Notes under the pieces: generated by a model | Databases searched by the model: none | What the model saw: the letters and a program-made list of their open reading frames with translations, nothing else | What the model was told of the DNA's origin: nothing | Origin: Microbacterium aurugineum | Lineage (GTDB): Bacteria > Actinomycetota > Actinomycetes > Actinomycetales > Microbacteriaceae | DNA: 64,000 nucleotides | Reading direction: 5' to 3' | NCBI RefSeq assembly: GCF_023101205.1 | Contig: NZ_CP078078.1 | Location: 3,233,411 to 3,297,410 of the forward strand | Translations under genes and position numbers: made by a program | Shown: positions 17,284-26,238 of the stretch, piece after piece | Position numbering within the stretch: position 1 is the first letter of the stretch | Layout of the letters: each line of letters begins with the position of its first letter

Positions 17284-18822
17284 ATGCCCGAACTCACCCA
17301 CCCCACCGGCCGTGAAGAGGCGCTGCGCGCCGCACCCCGCGACGACGGCTCCGCCCCGCGCGCCCTCGTGCTCGGGGCGACCGGCTACATCGGCGGACGC
17401 CTAACCCCGCGGCTGCTGAACGCCGGCTACCGGGTGCGGGTCCTGGCGCGTGACGCCGCGCGCGCGGCCTCCTTCCCCTGGGGCGGCGACTGCGAGATCG
17501 TCGAAGGCTCGGCGGATGATGCGGATGCCGTGGCCACGGCGATGGACGACGTCGACGTCGTGTACTACCTGATCCACTCGATGTCCGCCGGCAAGGGCTT
17601 CGAGGAGAGCGACGAGCGGGCGGCGACGACGGTCGCCGAAGCCGCAGCGCGGGCAGGCGTGCGACGGATCGTGTACCTCGGCGGACTGCATCCCGACGAC
17701 GCGAAGCTGTCACCGCACCTGCGCTCGCGTGTTCGTGTGGGGGAGATCTTCCTGCAGTCCGGCGTGCCGACGCTCGTACTGCAAGCGGGCGTCGTGATCG
17801 GCTCGGGGTCGGCGTCGTTCGAGATGATCCGCCACCTCACCGACGTGCTGCCGTACATGCCGGCACCGAAGTGGGTGCGAAACCGCATCCAGCCGATCGC
17901 CGTCCGCGATGTGCTGCACTACCTGCTCGGGGCGGCGCGCGTCGACGCCGATGTGAACCGTGCCGTCGACATCGGCGGGCCGGACGTGCTGCGCTACGGG
18001 CAGATGATGAACGGCTACGCCGTCGAAGCCGGGCTCCGCCAGCGCGCCATCGCCGCCCTCCCCGTGCTCACGCCGGGGCTCGCTTCGCACTGGGTGAACC
18101 TGGTAACGCCGGTGCCGCGCTCGATCGCCCGGCCGCTCGTGGCATCGCTGCAGAACGAGTGCATCATGAAGGATCACGCGGTCGACGAGTTGATCCCGCG
18201 GCCCGAAGACGGCCTGACCCCGTATCGGCGGGCGGTCGACCTCGCGCTCGGACGGGTGCGCGGCGACAGCATCGAGACCAGCTGGCAGGACTCAGAAGTG
18301 TCGGGCGCGCCCAGTGACCCGCTGCCGAGCGACCCGGACTGGGCCGGACGCACCGTGTTCACGGATTCGCGGTCCGTCGCCACCCGCGCCTCCGCGGCGG
18401 AACTGTGGCGCGTGATCCTGGGCATCGGCGGCGAGAACGGCTGGTACTCCTCCCCCCTGCTCTGGGCGGTGCGGGGGTTCATGGACCGGATCGTGGGTGG
18501 CGTGGGCCTGCGTCGCGGACGCCGCAGCCGCACCGCGGCGAGGGTCGGCGACGCGATCGACTTCTGGCGCGTCGAAGCGGTCGAGAGGACCGAGGCCGAA
18601 TCCCTGCTGCGCCTCCGCGCCGAGATGAAGGTGCCCGGCGAGGCCTGGCTCGAGCTGCGTGCGGTGCCGGACGGCGAAGGCGCGCGCTACGAGCAGCGCG
18701 CGATCTTCTTCCCCCGCGGACTGAGCGGACGCCTGTACTGGCTCGCGGTGCTGCCCTTCCACGGACTGATCTTCGCCGGGATGGCGGCCCGCATCACCGC
18801 TGCCGCAGAGGAGGCGTCCTAG
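17284..18822 (+). CDS. Atypical SDR fused to a DUF2867 (START-like) domain
   Basis: This 512-residue protein has an NAD(P)-binding atypical-SDR domain (about 20-300), with LVLGATGYIGGRLTPRLL, a YLIHSM segment and a CC/NmrA-like end. It is joined to a DUF2867 domain (about 345-505), with DWAGRTVFTDSRSV and FWRVEAVERTEAESLLRLRA. The fusion is common in actinobacteria and is of unknown substrate. It is convergent with the BCCT gene, with only 4 bp between stops. An upstream in-frame GTG (17212) is possible but less likely. Confidence 0.82.
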   Translation: MPELTHPTGREEALRAAPRDDGSAPRALVLGATGYIGGRLTPRLLNAGYRVRVLARDAARAASFPWGGDCEIVEGSADDADAVATAMDDVDVVYYLIHSMSAGKGFEESDERAATTVAEAAARAGVRRIVYLGGLHPDDAKLSPHLRSRVRVGEIFLQSGVPTLVLQAGVVIGSGSASFEMIRHLTDVLPYMPAPKWVRNRIQPIAVRDVLHYLLGAARVDADVNRAVDIGGPDVLRYGQMMNGYAVEAGLRQRAIAALPVLTPGLASHWVNLVTPVPRSIARPLVASLQNECIMKDHAVDELIPRPEDGLTPYRRAVDLALGRVRGDSIETSWQDSEVSGAPSDPLPSDPDWAGRTVFTDSRSVATRASAAELWRVILGIGGENGWYSSPLLWAVRGFMDRIVGGVGLRRGRRSRTAARVGDAIDFWRVEAVERTEAESLLRLRAEMKVPGEAWLELRAVPDGEGARYEQRAIFFPRGLSGRLYWLAVLPFHGLIFAGMAARITAAAEEAS

Positions 18823-18826
18823 CGGA

Positions 18827-20845
18827 TCAGTCCGTGCGGGGCTGCTCCGGGGCAGCCGTCGGGTCCGGGGCGGCCGTCGGGTCCGGAGCAGCCGTCGGGT
18901 CCGTGATCGACGCCTCGACGACCGCATCCACCTCGGTGGGCGGGATGATGTCGATCGCCTCGGTCGCGGCCTCGTACACCTCGGCGAGCGTCTCGTCGAC
19001 GGTCGACTCGTCGATCCAGTCGAGGTCGTCCTCGGAGTGGTCGTATTCGACCGGCACGAGCGCGAAGTCGTCGCCGTACTCCTCGAGACCGGCCATGACG
19101 CTGTGCCGGACGGCCGCGCGGGCATAACGCTCACGGAGGATCAGCGGATCGCGTCGAAGATCCTTCATGAAGGCGATCATCATGAACCCCATGATGATCG
19201 CGAAGGGCAGCGCGGCGATGATCGTGACGTTCTGCAGCGATCGCAGACCACTGCCCTCCTCGCCGATGACGAGCAGCACGGCGGCGATCGCTCCGACCAG
19301 CACACCCCACACGACGGCGACCCAGCGCGACGGCTCCGGCCTGCCCTGCTGAGACAGCGTGCCCATCACGAGGGAGGCCGAATCCGCTCCCGTGACGAAG
19401 AAGATGGCGATCAGCACGATGAGGATGGCGCTCGTGATCAGCGAGAACGGCAGGTTCTCGAGCACGCCGAACAGGACCTCCTCCGGCGGGTCGACTGTGA
19501 GGTTCGCGCCGTCCATCTGCTGCTGGATCGCCGTGGTGCCGAAGATCGCGAACCAGACGAGAGAGATGGCCGACGGCACCACGATCACGACGGAGACGAA
19601 CTGGCGAAGGCTGCGCCCGCGCGAGATCTTGGCGATGAACATGCCGACGAACGGCGACCAGGAGATCCACCACGCCCAGTAGAAGATCGTCCAGCCCGAC
19701 AGGAACGTCTCGGCCGCTTCACCCTGCGATGCCGAGCGGCCGATCATCTGCGGGAGGTCGCCGATGAACTGCACGGCGACCGACGGGATCACGTTGAGGA
19801 TCAGCAGCGTCGGCCCCACGAAGAACACGAAGAAGGCGAGCAGGAGCGCGACGACCGCATTGATGTTCGACAGCGCGCGGATGCCCTTCGAGACCCCCGA
19901 GACGGCCGACGCGATGAAGCAGGCCGTGAGCACGGCGATCACGGCGATCAGGATGCCGTTGCCGAGCTCGCCGATGCCGCTGACGATCTCGACGCCGTGG
20001 CCGATCTGCAAGGCGCCCAGGCCCAGCGACGCCGCGGTGCCGAACAGCGTGACGATGATCGAGAAGACGTCGATGGTGCGGCCGAGCGGACCGGTCGTGC
20101 GCCCCTCGCCGAGCAGCGGCGCGAAGATCGAGGAGATGAGGGGCGTGCGGCCGCGGCGATAGGCGCCGTAGGCGATGGCACCACCGACGAGCGCATAGAA
20201 CGCCCAGGCCTGCGGACCCCAGTGATACAGCACCTGCGTCTGCGCGGTGTGCATGGCGTCGAGGGTGCTCGCCTCGACCGTGCCCGGCGGCGGGCTCTCG
20301 AAGAAGGTGAGCGGCTCGGCGGCACCCCAGAACACGAGGCCGATGCCCATCCCGGCGGCGAAGAGCATCGAGATCCAGGAGAACATCGAGTACTCGGGCT
20401 CTTCGTCGTCGCGCCCGAGCGGGATGCGTCCGTAGCGGCTGAAGCCGATGAACAGCATGAACACCAGGATGACGGTGGCGATGGTGGTGAAGAAGAATCC
20501 GAAGTACTGGACGACCCAGTCGAGGACCGTGCGGGTGGTGCCGGCGAGGTTGTCGCCCGCGAACACGCCCCAGGCGATGAAGGCGAGGGTCAGGGTCGCC
20601 GCCACGCCGAACACGAGCGGGTCGGTGCGGTAGGTGCGACCGGTCTCCTCGACCGAGACGCCCGGGACGAGCGCCGGGTGGACGCTGCGCGGAGGAACCG
20701 CCGCGATGTCGCGGACGATCTTCTTGGCGGTCTCGGTGGCTTTGGCCGGCAGGCGGTTCACGCCCGTGCCGACGGCGCCTGTCCGGGTGCTCGGAGGGGT
20801 CTTTCCTGCGGAGCGTTCATCGGGCTTCTCGTCAGGAGTCTCCAT
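18827..20845 (-). CDS. BCCT-family osmolyte (betaine/choline/carnitine) transporter
   Basis: The 672-residue protein has about twelve membrane helices. The family signatures are GMGIGLVFWGAAEPLTFF and WWISWSPFVGMFIAKISRGR with the conserved aromatic pocket residues. The C-terminal tail (last about 100 residues) is acidic and ends in a Pro/Ala-rich repeat. In characterised members such tails sense osmotic stress. ATG 20845 is used; a GTG at 20863 is in frame. Together with the ectoine-type importer and kdp operon it suggests capacity for osmotic adaptation. The exact solute is not decidable. Confidence 0.9.
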   Translation of the reverse strand: METPDEKPDERSAGKTPPSTRTGAVGTGVNRLPAKATETAKKIVRDIAAVPPRSVHPALVPGVSVEETGRTYRTDPLVFGVAATLTLAFIAWGVFAGDNLAGTTRTVLDWVVQYFGFFFTTIATVILVFMLFIGFSRYGRIPLGRDDEEPEYSMFSWISMLFAAGMGIGLVFWGAAEPLTFFESPPPGTVEASTLDAMHTAQTQVLYHWGPQAWAFYALVGGAIAYGAYRRGRTPLISSIFAPLLGEGRTTGPLGRTIDVFSIIVTLFGTAASLGLGALQIGHGVEIVSGIGELGNGILIAVIAVLTACFIASAVSGVSKGIRALSNINAVVALLLAFFVFFVGPTLLILNVIPSVAVQFIGDLPQMIGRSASQGEAAETFLSGWTIFYWAWWISWSPFVGMFIAKISRGRSLRQFVSVVIVVPSAISLVWFAIFGTTAIQQQMDGANLTVDPPEEVLFGVLENLPFSLITSAILIVLIAIFFVTGADSASLVMGTLSQQGRPEPSRWVAVVWGVLVGAIAAVLLVIGEEGSGLRSLQNVTIIAALPFAIIMGFMMIAFMKDLRRDPLILRERYARAAVRHSVMAGLEEYGDDFALVPVEYDHSEDDLDWIDESTVDETLAEVYEAATEAIDIIPPTEVDAVVEASITDPTAAPDPTAAPDPTAAPEQPRTD
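18851..18904 (-). repeat. Three in-frame 18-bp repeats in the BCCT tail
   Basis: Three adjacent 18-bp units encode (TAAPDP)n-like hexapeptides in the C-terminal tail of the transporter. Units differ at one or two bases, so copy number may vary between strains. Confidence 0.75.
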
Positions 20846-20982
20846 GGCATCCCATCCTGTCACGCGCGGCGCCGCCCCCTCGTTGTGCGATATGCCGGAA
20901 CATCCGCCCGATCCCCGGCGCGCCGGGCCTGCGGGGGCGCGAGTGCATGCTCGACGGTGCGGGTTTCTCGGGCGTGCCGCGC

Positions 20983-22731
20983 CTACCGCGGGCCCCGTCG
21001 GCCGACGCCGGCGAACAGGGAGTGCAGCAGGGGGAGCACCGAGACGCAGATCAGCGTGATGCCCAGCGGGGGCACCGCCGGCACGAGCAGTGCGCCGCCG
21101 ATGAGCATCGCCGCGAAGAGCACGCCCGAGGCGATCCGCCGGGCGATGCCCTCGAGCCGATCGAGGCGGCGTTCCAGGCGCGAAGTGTCGAACGAGACGG
21201 TGCCGTCGTCGACGCGGGTGATGATGTCGTCGATGCGCTTCGGCAGGCGCCAGGTCGTGTTCATCGTGTCCATCGCCTGGCTCGCGAACGCCTGCACGAT
21301 GGTGCCGCTCTCGTCGCGCAGCAGGCGGCCGGCGTAGGGTTCAGCGGCGTCCCAGACGTTGAACGCGGGGTCGAGGCCGCTGCACATGCCCGAGGTCAGC
21401 GAGACGGCGCGGATCAGCAGCAGCATGTTCTCGGGCAGTTGCAGCGGGAGCGAGCGCACCATGTCGCCGAACTCCTCCGCGAAGTCACGGAACTCGCGGG
21501 GGTCGACCTTGCTGAGCTCGGCGAAACCCATGCCCCCGAACCGGGCGAACAGGGCGGTGAGGGCGCGTTCGAGTTCGCGGGTGTCGGCGGAGGGCAGCAG
21601 GACCCCGATCTCCTGGGCCGCAGCGACGAGGCCCCGGCTGTCGCGGCCGGTGACCGCGATCAGGAGGGTGCGCAGGCCGTCGCGGAGGCTCGCCGGGATC
21701 TCGGCCATCATGCCGAAGTCGATGAACGTGAGCCGGAAGCCGCCGGGCGTCGCATCTGTCGTATCCGCCGGCGGCGTGGTCGGCGGGGTCGGCGGGGTCG
21801 GAGAGGGCGGAGAGGTCGGCGTGACGAAGATGTTGCCGGGGTGCGGATCGGCGTGCACGAAGCTGTGCGTGAAGACCTGGTCGAACATGACCTCGGCGAA
21901 CACCTCGGCGACCTGGGCGGGGTCGATGCCGGCGGCCCGCAGCGCATCCGTGTCGTTGATCTTGATGGCGGTGACGTCGGACAGCGTGAGCACGCGGCGG
22001 GTCGATCGCTCCCACACGATCTCCGGCATGCCGACCCGGGGGTCGTCGGCGAAGTTCTCGCGGAACCGTTCGGCGCTCGCGGCTTCGTGCAGGTAGTCGA
22101 TCTCCTCGCGGCTGGTCTCGGCGAACTCCTCGACGAGCGCGGGCGCGTCGACGCGGTCGGCGACGAGGCGCACGCGGGTCAGCCAGCGTGCGACCCGACG
22201 GAGCGCCGCGAGGTCGACGGCGACGATCTCGTCGATCCCGGGGCGCTGCACCTTGACCACGACGTCTTCGAGGCCGGTGTCGGCAGCGTCGAGTGCGGCG
22301 AGTCGGGCACGGTGCACCTGGCCGAGTGAGGCCGCCGCCACCGGGGTGTCGTCGAACCAGGCGTAGGCGCGTTCGAGCGGGATGCCCAGTTCGGCCTCGG
22401 CGAGCGCGCGGATCGCCGCGGTCGGGACGGCGGGGACTTCGTCCTGCAGCCCTTCGAGCTCCTTGGTGATCTCCGGAGGGAGCACGTCGAGGCGCGACGA
22501 CATGAACTGTCCGACCTTGATCATGAGTCCGCCGAGTTCCACGGCGAGCGTGTGGAAGCGGCGCGCGAACGTCTGCATCCGTGGCCCGCGCGTGCGCTCG
22601 GCGACCCTGCTCATGCCGAGGCGCGGGAGGACGAGCTCGAACCACCAGATCTTGAGGAACTCCCGGCCGGCGAACGACAGGATGCGGCGGTACCGGGCGC
22701 GGTGGGCACCCCGTGCCGCAGCATCCGTCAT
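20983..22731 (-). CDS. ABC1/AarF-UbiB-family atypical kinase with a proline-rich insert
   Basis: The 582-residue protein has the ABC1 signature: GGLMIKVGQFMSSRLDVLPP (KxGQ), the AAASLGQVHRA Ala-rich loop, a VVVKVQRPG lysine, HADPHPGN and IDFG. Two hydrophobic helices lie at the C-terminus (about 535-575). Between HADPHPGN and the DFG-type motif there is an unusual Ser/Thr/Pro-rich stretch of about 25 residues. UbiB-type proteins support quinone-lipid metabolism. In a menaquinone-using actinobacterium the role is unclear. It lies 48 bp downstream of the PadR gene on the same strand and is probably co-transcribed with it. Confidence 0.88.
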   Translation of the reverse strand: MTDAAARGAHRARYRRILSFAGREFLKIWWFELVLPRLGMSRVAERTRGPRMQTFARRFHTLAVELGGLMIKVGQFMSSRLDVLPPEITKELEGLQDEVPAVPTAAIRALAEAELGIPLERAYAWFDDTPVAAASLGQVHRARLAALDAADTGLEDVVVKVQRPGIDEIVAVDLAALRRVARWLTRVRLVADRVDAPALVEEFAETSREEIDYLHEAASAERFRENFADDPRVGMPEIVWERSTRRVLTLSDVTAIKINDTDALRAAGIDPAQVAEVFAEVMFDQVFTHSFVHADPHPGNIFVTPTSPPSPTPPTPPTTPPADTTDATPGGFRLTFIDFGMMAEIPASLRDGLRTLLIAVTGRDSRGLVAAAQEIGVLLPSADTRELERALTALFARFGGMGFAELSKVDPREFRDFAEEFGDMVRSLPLQLPENMLLLIRAVSLTSGMCSGLDPAFNVWDAAEPYAGRLLRDESGTIVQAFASQAMDTMNTTWRLPKRIDDIITRVDDGTVSFDTSRLERRLDRLEGIARRIASGVLFAAMLIGGALLVPAVPPLGITLICVSVLPLLHSLFAGVGRRGPR

Positions 22732-22779
22732 CGTGTGGCCCTTTCGCAGGTCCTCACTCGATGCCGCCGCACTGCGCGG

Positions 22780-23460
22780 TCAGTCCTGCGCGAGGATCGA
22801 GTACAGCCTACGGCGGGCTTCGTCGAGGACCTCGATCGTCTGCTGCACCTGCTCGGGCGAGCCGCTTCGTCCGACCTGGGCGGCAGCGGCGGCGAGGTCG
22901 ACGCCCGCCTTCGGGAGTGCGTTGAACCGGGCGCTGTCGCGGTGTCCGTCCTTGCCGGACGACGACTCCCACGGGGCCGGGGTCTCGGAGCTCTCGTCGG
23001 CGACGGCGCGGCCGGCCTCGGTGAGCGAGTAGGTCTTGCGGCCGTTCTGCTCCTCGGCCTCGATGAGTCCTTCGTCGGCGAGCAGCTGCAGAGTGGGGTA
23101 CACGGAGCCGGCGCTCGGCTTCCAGGTGCCGCCGCTGCGCTCGGCGATCTCGTTGATGATCTGGTAGCCGTGCATGGGCTTCTCGGCGAGGAGTGAGAGC
23201 ACGGCGGCGCGGACGTCGCCGCGGGCCATGCGCGAGCCGCCGGACGGGCGGGACTCGAACGACTTGCGGAGCTGGTCCATGGCTTCGAAGATCGCGGCGG
23301 CGGGCCCACCGGGGCCTGCGCCGAACCCGGAGCCGGATCCGAACCCGGAGCCGGATCCGAACCCGGATCCACCGAAGATTCCGCCCGGTCCGCCGGAGCC
23401 GCCGTTGTTCCCGGAGCCGCCGTTGCCGCCGAACGGGTTGGAGGGGAATGCGTTGTTCAT
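22780..23460 (-). CDS. PadR-family regulator with a glycine-rich N-terminal tail
   Basis: The 226-residue protein begins with about 50 residues of Gly/Ser/Asn/Phe-rich low complexity, including repeats of GSGFGSG. A PadR winged helix follows (about 80-155) with AAVLSLLAEKPMHGYQIINE and AGSVYPTLQLLADEGLIEAE, then a C-terminal helical part. ATG 23460 has AGGAGGT at the right distance. A perfect palindrome lies 30 bp upstream and is the likely autoregulatory site. The downstream ABC1 kinase gene is probably in its operon. Confidence 0.85.
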   Translation of the reverse strand: MNNAFPSNPFGGNGGSGNNGGSGGPGGIFGGSGFGSGSGFGSGSGFGAGPGGPAAAIFEAMDQLRKSFESRPSGGSRMARGDVRAAVLSLLAEKPMHGYQIINEIAERSGGTWKPSAGSVYPTLQLLADEGLIEAEEQNGRKTYSLTEAGRAVADESSETPAPWESSSGKDGHRDSARFNALPKAGVDLAAAAAQVGRSGSPEQVQQTIEVLDEARRRLYSILAQD

Positions 23461-23489
23461 GATGACCTCCTGCTGTGGTGAACGATACT

Positions 23490-23503
23490 CAACGATATAT
23501 CGT
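23490..23503. promoter_or_regulatory. Palindromic operator upstream of the PadR gene
   Basis: AACGATATATCGTT is a perfect 14-bp palindrome. An extra AACGATA half-site lies at 23480-23486. It is the most AT-rich patch nearby and lies where the promoter should be. Confidence 0.6.
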
Positions 23504-23611
23504 TCAGGCTGAGGGTTGGGTGGGAGTTCTCGCTCTGCGACAAGTTCTCGGGTGCCACCCCTCCCGGTTCAGAGCACGAAGGGCCCCGCTGATCACCGCC
23601 CTCGACGGCCG

Positions 23612-23781
23612 ATCTCTGACAACCGCTCTCTGATGTCCGCTCTCTGATGTCCGCTCTCTGACGACCGCTCGCCGACAACCACTCACTCTGATAACCACTC
23701 CCCGACAACCACCCTCTGACAACTGCTCCCTGACAACCGCCCTCCGAAAACCACTCCCCGACAACCACTCGCCGACAGCCG
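23612..23781. repeat. Degenerate tandem array, 12 units of about 14 bp
   Basis: Twelve consecutive units follow the pattern CTCYCYGACAACCR, with positions 6-9 (CYGA) and the ACC core most constant. Eleven units are 14 bp and one is 16 bp. Units 2 and 3 are identical. The period is not a multiple of three, and frames through it look like shadows, so it is non-coding. It fills most of the 343-bp gap between the PadR gene and the end of the HNH gene. Two weaker copies may precede it at about 23588-23611. Confidence 0.8.
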
Positions 23782-23803
23782 GGAACCTCGCACAGTGTCG
23801 CGC

Positions 23804-25144
23804 TCAGGCCGCAATGTCGAAGCGCGCACGTCCCCCCAGGCGCGGCGTGCGGGCGGGGTCGACGTATCCGGGTGGAATGAACCACACCCGTCCTACCGGG
23901 CCAGCCCCATCGATACGGATCTCCCACTCGTTGTCGTGAATGCGATGGTGACAGGTCTCACACAGCAGCACTCCATTGGATAGATCCGTCGGCCCGCGAT
24001 CTCGCCTCCACCAGCGGATGTGATGCGCTTTCGTCATCTCCGGCGGCAACCCGCACATCGCGCACCCACCGTCCCGCTCCACCAGAGCCAGCCGTTGCGC
24101 CCGGGTGAACAGGCGTCTCTCCCGCCCCCAGTCCAAAACCTCGCTCGCACCGCCGAGCACGCACGGGATCACGCCCCCGCCCGCGGCCATCCGCCGCGCC
24201 GCACCGACACTGACCGGCTGTTCGATCCCGTCGACCTCTGCGGCTCCGGATCCGGACTCCAGTTCCTCCAGCCGCATTCGCACCACGACCGTAGCACCCG
24301 CCAACGGCACCCGCTGCGCACACCCGAGAACATGCGCGGCGAACACGGCCAGCGCATCCGCCTGCAGCATCGGCACCGAACGACGATCCGCATCGACTGC
24401 ATCGGGATCCGGCGCATCCTTCCGCGCTGCGAATGCCGCTGAGACATACCCCCGGATCGCCGTCACGACCGGAGCCGCCGATTCCGCATCCAGCACCGCG
24501 CTCAGATGCACCATGCCATCACGCTCGAACAGCGTCAGCGCACGCTTTCCGCGGCGCTCTTCCTCCTTCGGCTCGACCCCGCGCGGGTCGAGCCACGCCT
24601 CCGCGCGGACCACGAGCTTGCGGACGTCGTCGAGCGCGAGGCCCTGAGCCTTCTCGGCAAGCACCCGCTCCCCCTCGGCGATGCGTTCCGGGCCGGCAGC
24701 CACTCGACACCGATCAAGCAGCCCGACGATCATCGCCGCCGCCTGCGCACTGAGAGCCCCGGTGGCCAGCGCCTCGCGTACGAGCGGATACCTCGCCGGC
24801 AAGCGCGCTCCGATCAGGTCCATACGCGGCGCCGTCGCCTCGCCGACCTTGACGAGACGCTGCGCATCACCCGTCGATACCCCGGACGTCGCTGCGATCA
24901 GCTTCGCCGGACTCCGAAAGCCCTGTTGCTTCGCGAGGCTCTCTGCTCCCAACTCGGGGCGCGACTCGCGTGAGATACCAGCCGCCACCTCCACGTGCAC
25001 AGCATCCAGACGCCGCTGCAACAGACCGATCGCATCGTTGACGGCGATCAGCTGCGCTCGAGAGAGATCGTCGGTCTCCTCAGCGCGCGACCACGCGTCA
25101 TCGAGGCGAGCCATCGCCTCGTGCAACCCGGTCAAAGTGGACAT
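23804..25144 (-). CDS. DUF222 domain protein with C-terminal HNH endonuclease
   Basis: The protein has 446 residues. The N-terminal and central part is a helical DUF222 domain (about 15-330). The C-terminal HNH module has CAMCGLPPEMTKAHHIRWWR and LLCETCHHRIHDNEW, with both CxxC pairs and catalytic His residues intact. This is a multicopy family in actinobacteria, sometimes linked to intron-like or phage-derived elements. No partner gene is seen here. The function of the chromosomal copies is unknown. The 224 bp upstream is AT-rich and holds no gene. Confidence 0.9.
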   Translation of the reverse strand: MSTLTGLHEAMARLDDAWSRAEETDDLSRAQLIAVNDAIGLLQRRLDAVHVEVAAGISRESRPELGAESLAKQQGFRSPAKLIAATSGVSTGDAQRLVKVGEATAPRMDLIGARLPARYPLVREALATGALSAQAAAMIVGLLDRCRVAAGPERIAEGERVLAEKAQGLALDDVRKLVVRAEAWLDPRGVEPKEEERRGKRALTLFERDGMVHLSAVLDAESAAPVVTAIRGYVSAAFAARKDAPDPDAVDADRRSVPMLQADALAVFAAHVLGCAQRVPLAGATVVVRMRLEELESGSGAAEVDGIEQPVSVGAARRMAAGGGVIPCVLGGASEVLDWGRERRLFTRAQRLALVERDGGCAMCGLPPEMTKAHHIRWWRRDRGPTDLSNGVLLCETCHHRIHDNEWEIRIDGAGPVGRVWFIPPGYVDPARTPRLGGRARFDIAA

Positions 25145-25368
25145 GCTTCACTCTAACCCGGAATGGCTCTACTTTCGAAGCGTTATTCGATTACATGCCG
25201 GAATATCGCCAAGAATCTATGCGAACTATCCACAAGCGCGAGATCACACACCAACCGCCTTAGAAACTATGTACTATGCAAACATGACCCCACGCAATGA
25301 CCCCGGATGCGAGTCGCACGCCCGCGATGCTCTCGATGGGGCCGGCGATCGGCCACGCGCCGGCTGGA

Positions 25369-26238
25369 TCAGCGCGTCGCGAGCATCTCCTCCAGGCGCG
25401 CCGCCTCACCGCGCGCCATCGTGTAGCCGTGCTCCGCCGAGGGATACATACCGCTGCGCACCTCCCGCGCGTATGCCTCGACGCCGTCGATGGCCGCACT
25501 GCGCAGATCGGCGTAGCGCTTGACGAACTTTGCTGCCCCGCCGTCATAGAGCCCGAGGAGGTCGTGGAAGACGAGCACCTGCCCGTCGGCACCCGCTCCG
25601 GCGCCGATACCGATCACCGGGATGTCGAGGCGCGGCATGAGGGCTGCGGTCACTTCGGAGGGCACTGCTTCGACCACGAGCATCGCGCACCCGGCATCCT
25701 GCAGGGCGAGGGCATCATCGATCACGGCGAGCGCGGCTTCGGCGGTGCGACCCTGCGCGCGGTAGCCGCCGAGAGCCGTCGCGGTCTGCGGGGTGAGTCC
25801 GACGTGCCCGACCACGGGAATGCCGGCTCGGACCAGGGCCCGAGCGCGGTCGACGGTCGTGCCGCCGCGCTCGATCTTCACGAGGTCGCAGCCGGCCTCC
25901 TTGATGAAGCGCTGTGCCGTCGCGAGGGCGAGTTCGTCAGAGGCTTCATACGACCCGAAGGGCAGGTCGCCGATGAGCAGCGGGGAGGTCAATCCGCGGC
26001 GAACAGCCTTGGTGAGCATGAGCATCTCGTCGACCGTGACCGGCACCGTGCTGTCGTAGCCGAGCACGGTCATCGCGGCCGAGTCGCCCACGAGCACGAT
26101 GTCGACCCCGGCAGCTTCCACGATCTGCGCGCTGGGGTGGTCATACGCGGTGACCATGACGAGCGCTTCGCCGGCGTCCTTCTTCGCGGCGAGGGCAGCG
26201 AGGGTGACACGGCGGTGGGAACCAGCTTGGGCACTCAT
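25369..26238 (-). CDS. panB: PanB, 3-methyl-2-oxobutanoate hydroxymethyltransferase
   Basis: The 289-residue enzyme has the PanB signatures: MVTAYDHPSAQIVEAAGVDI, VGDSAAMTVLGYDSTVPVTV with metal-binding Asp, GDLPFGSY, and VGHVGLTPQTA with IGIGAGAGADGQVLVFHDLL. It makes ketopantoate from 2-oxoisovalerate and methylene-tetrahydrofolate. The start overlaps the panC stop by 4 bp. It is the third gene of a DUF2520-panC-panB operon. Confidence 0.96.
   Translation of the reverse strand: MSAQAGSHRRVTLAALAAKKDAGEALVMVTAYDHPSAQIVEAAGVDIVLVGDSAAMTVLGYDSTVPVTVDEMLMLTKAVRRGLTSPLLIGDLPFGSYEASDELALATAQRFIKEAGCDLVKIERGGTTVDRARALVRAGIPVVGHVGLTPQTATALGGYRAQGRTAEAALAVIDDALALQDAGCAMLVVEAVPSEVTAALMPRLDIPVIGIGAGAGADGQVLVFHDLLGLYDGGAAKFVKRYADLRSAAIDGVEAYAREVRSGMYPSAEHGYTMARGEAARLEEMLATR

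Noticed and set aside
23612..23781. CRISPR array
   Set aside because: Units are only 14 bp, adjacent and without spacers, and no cas gene is present.
23804..25144. HNH gene as evidence for a group I/II intron or phage remnant
   Set aside because: DUF222-HNH genes are common stand-alone genes in actinobacteria, and no intron, integrase or structural phage gene is nearby.
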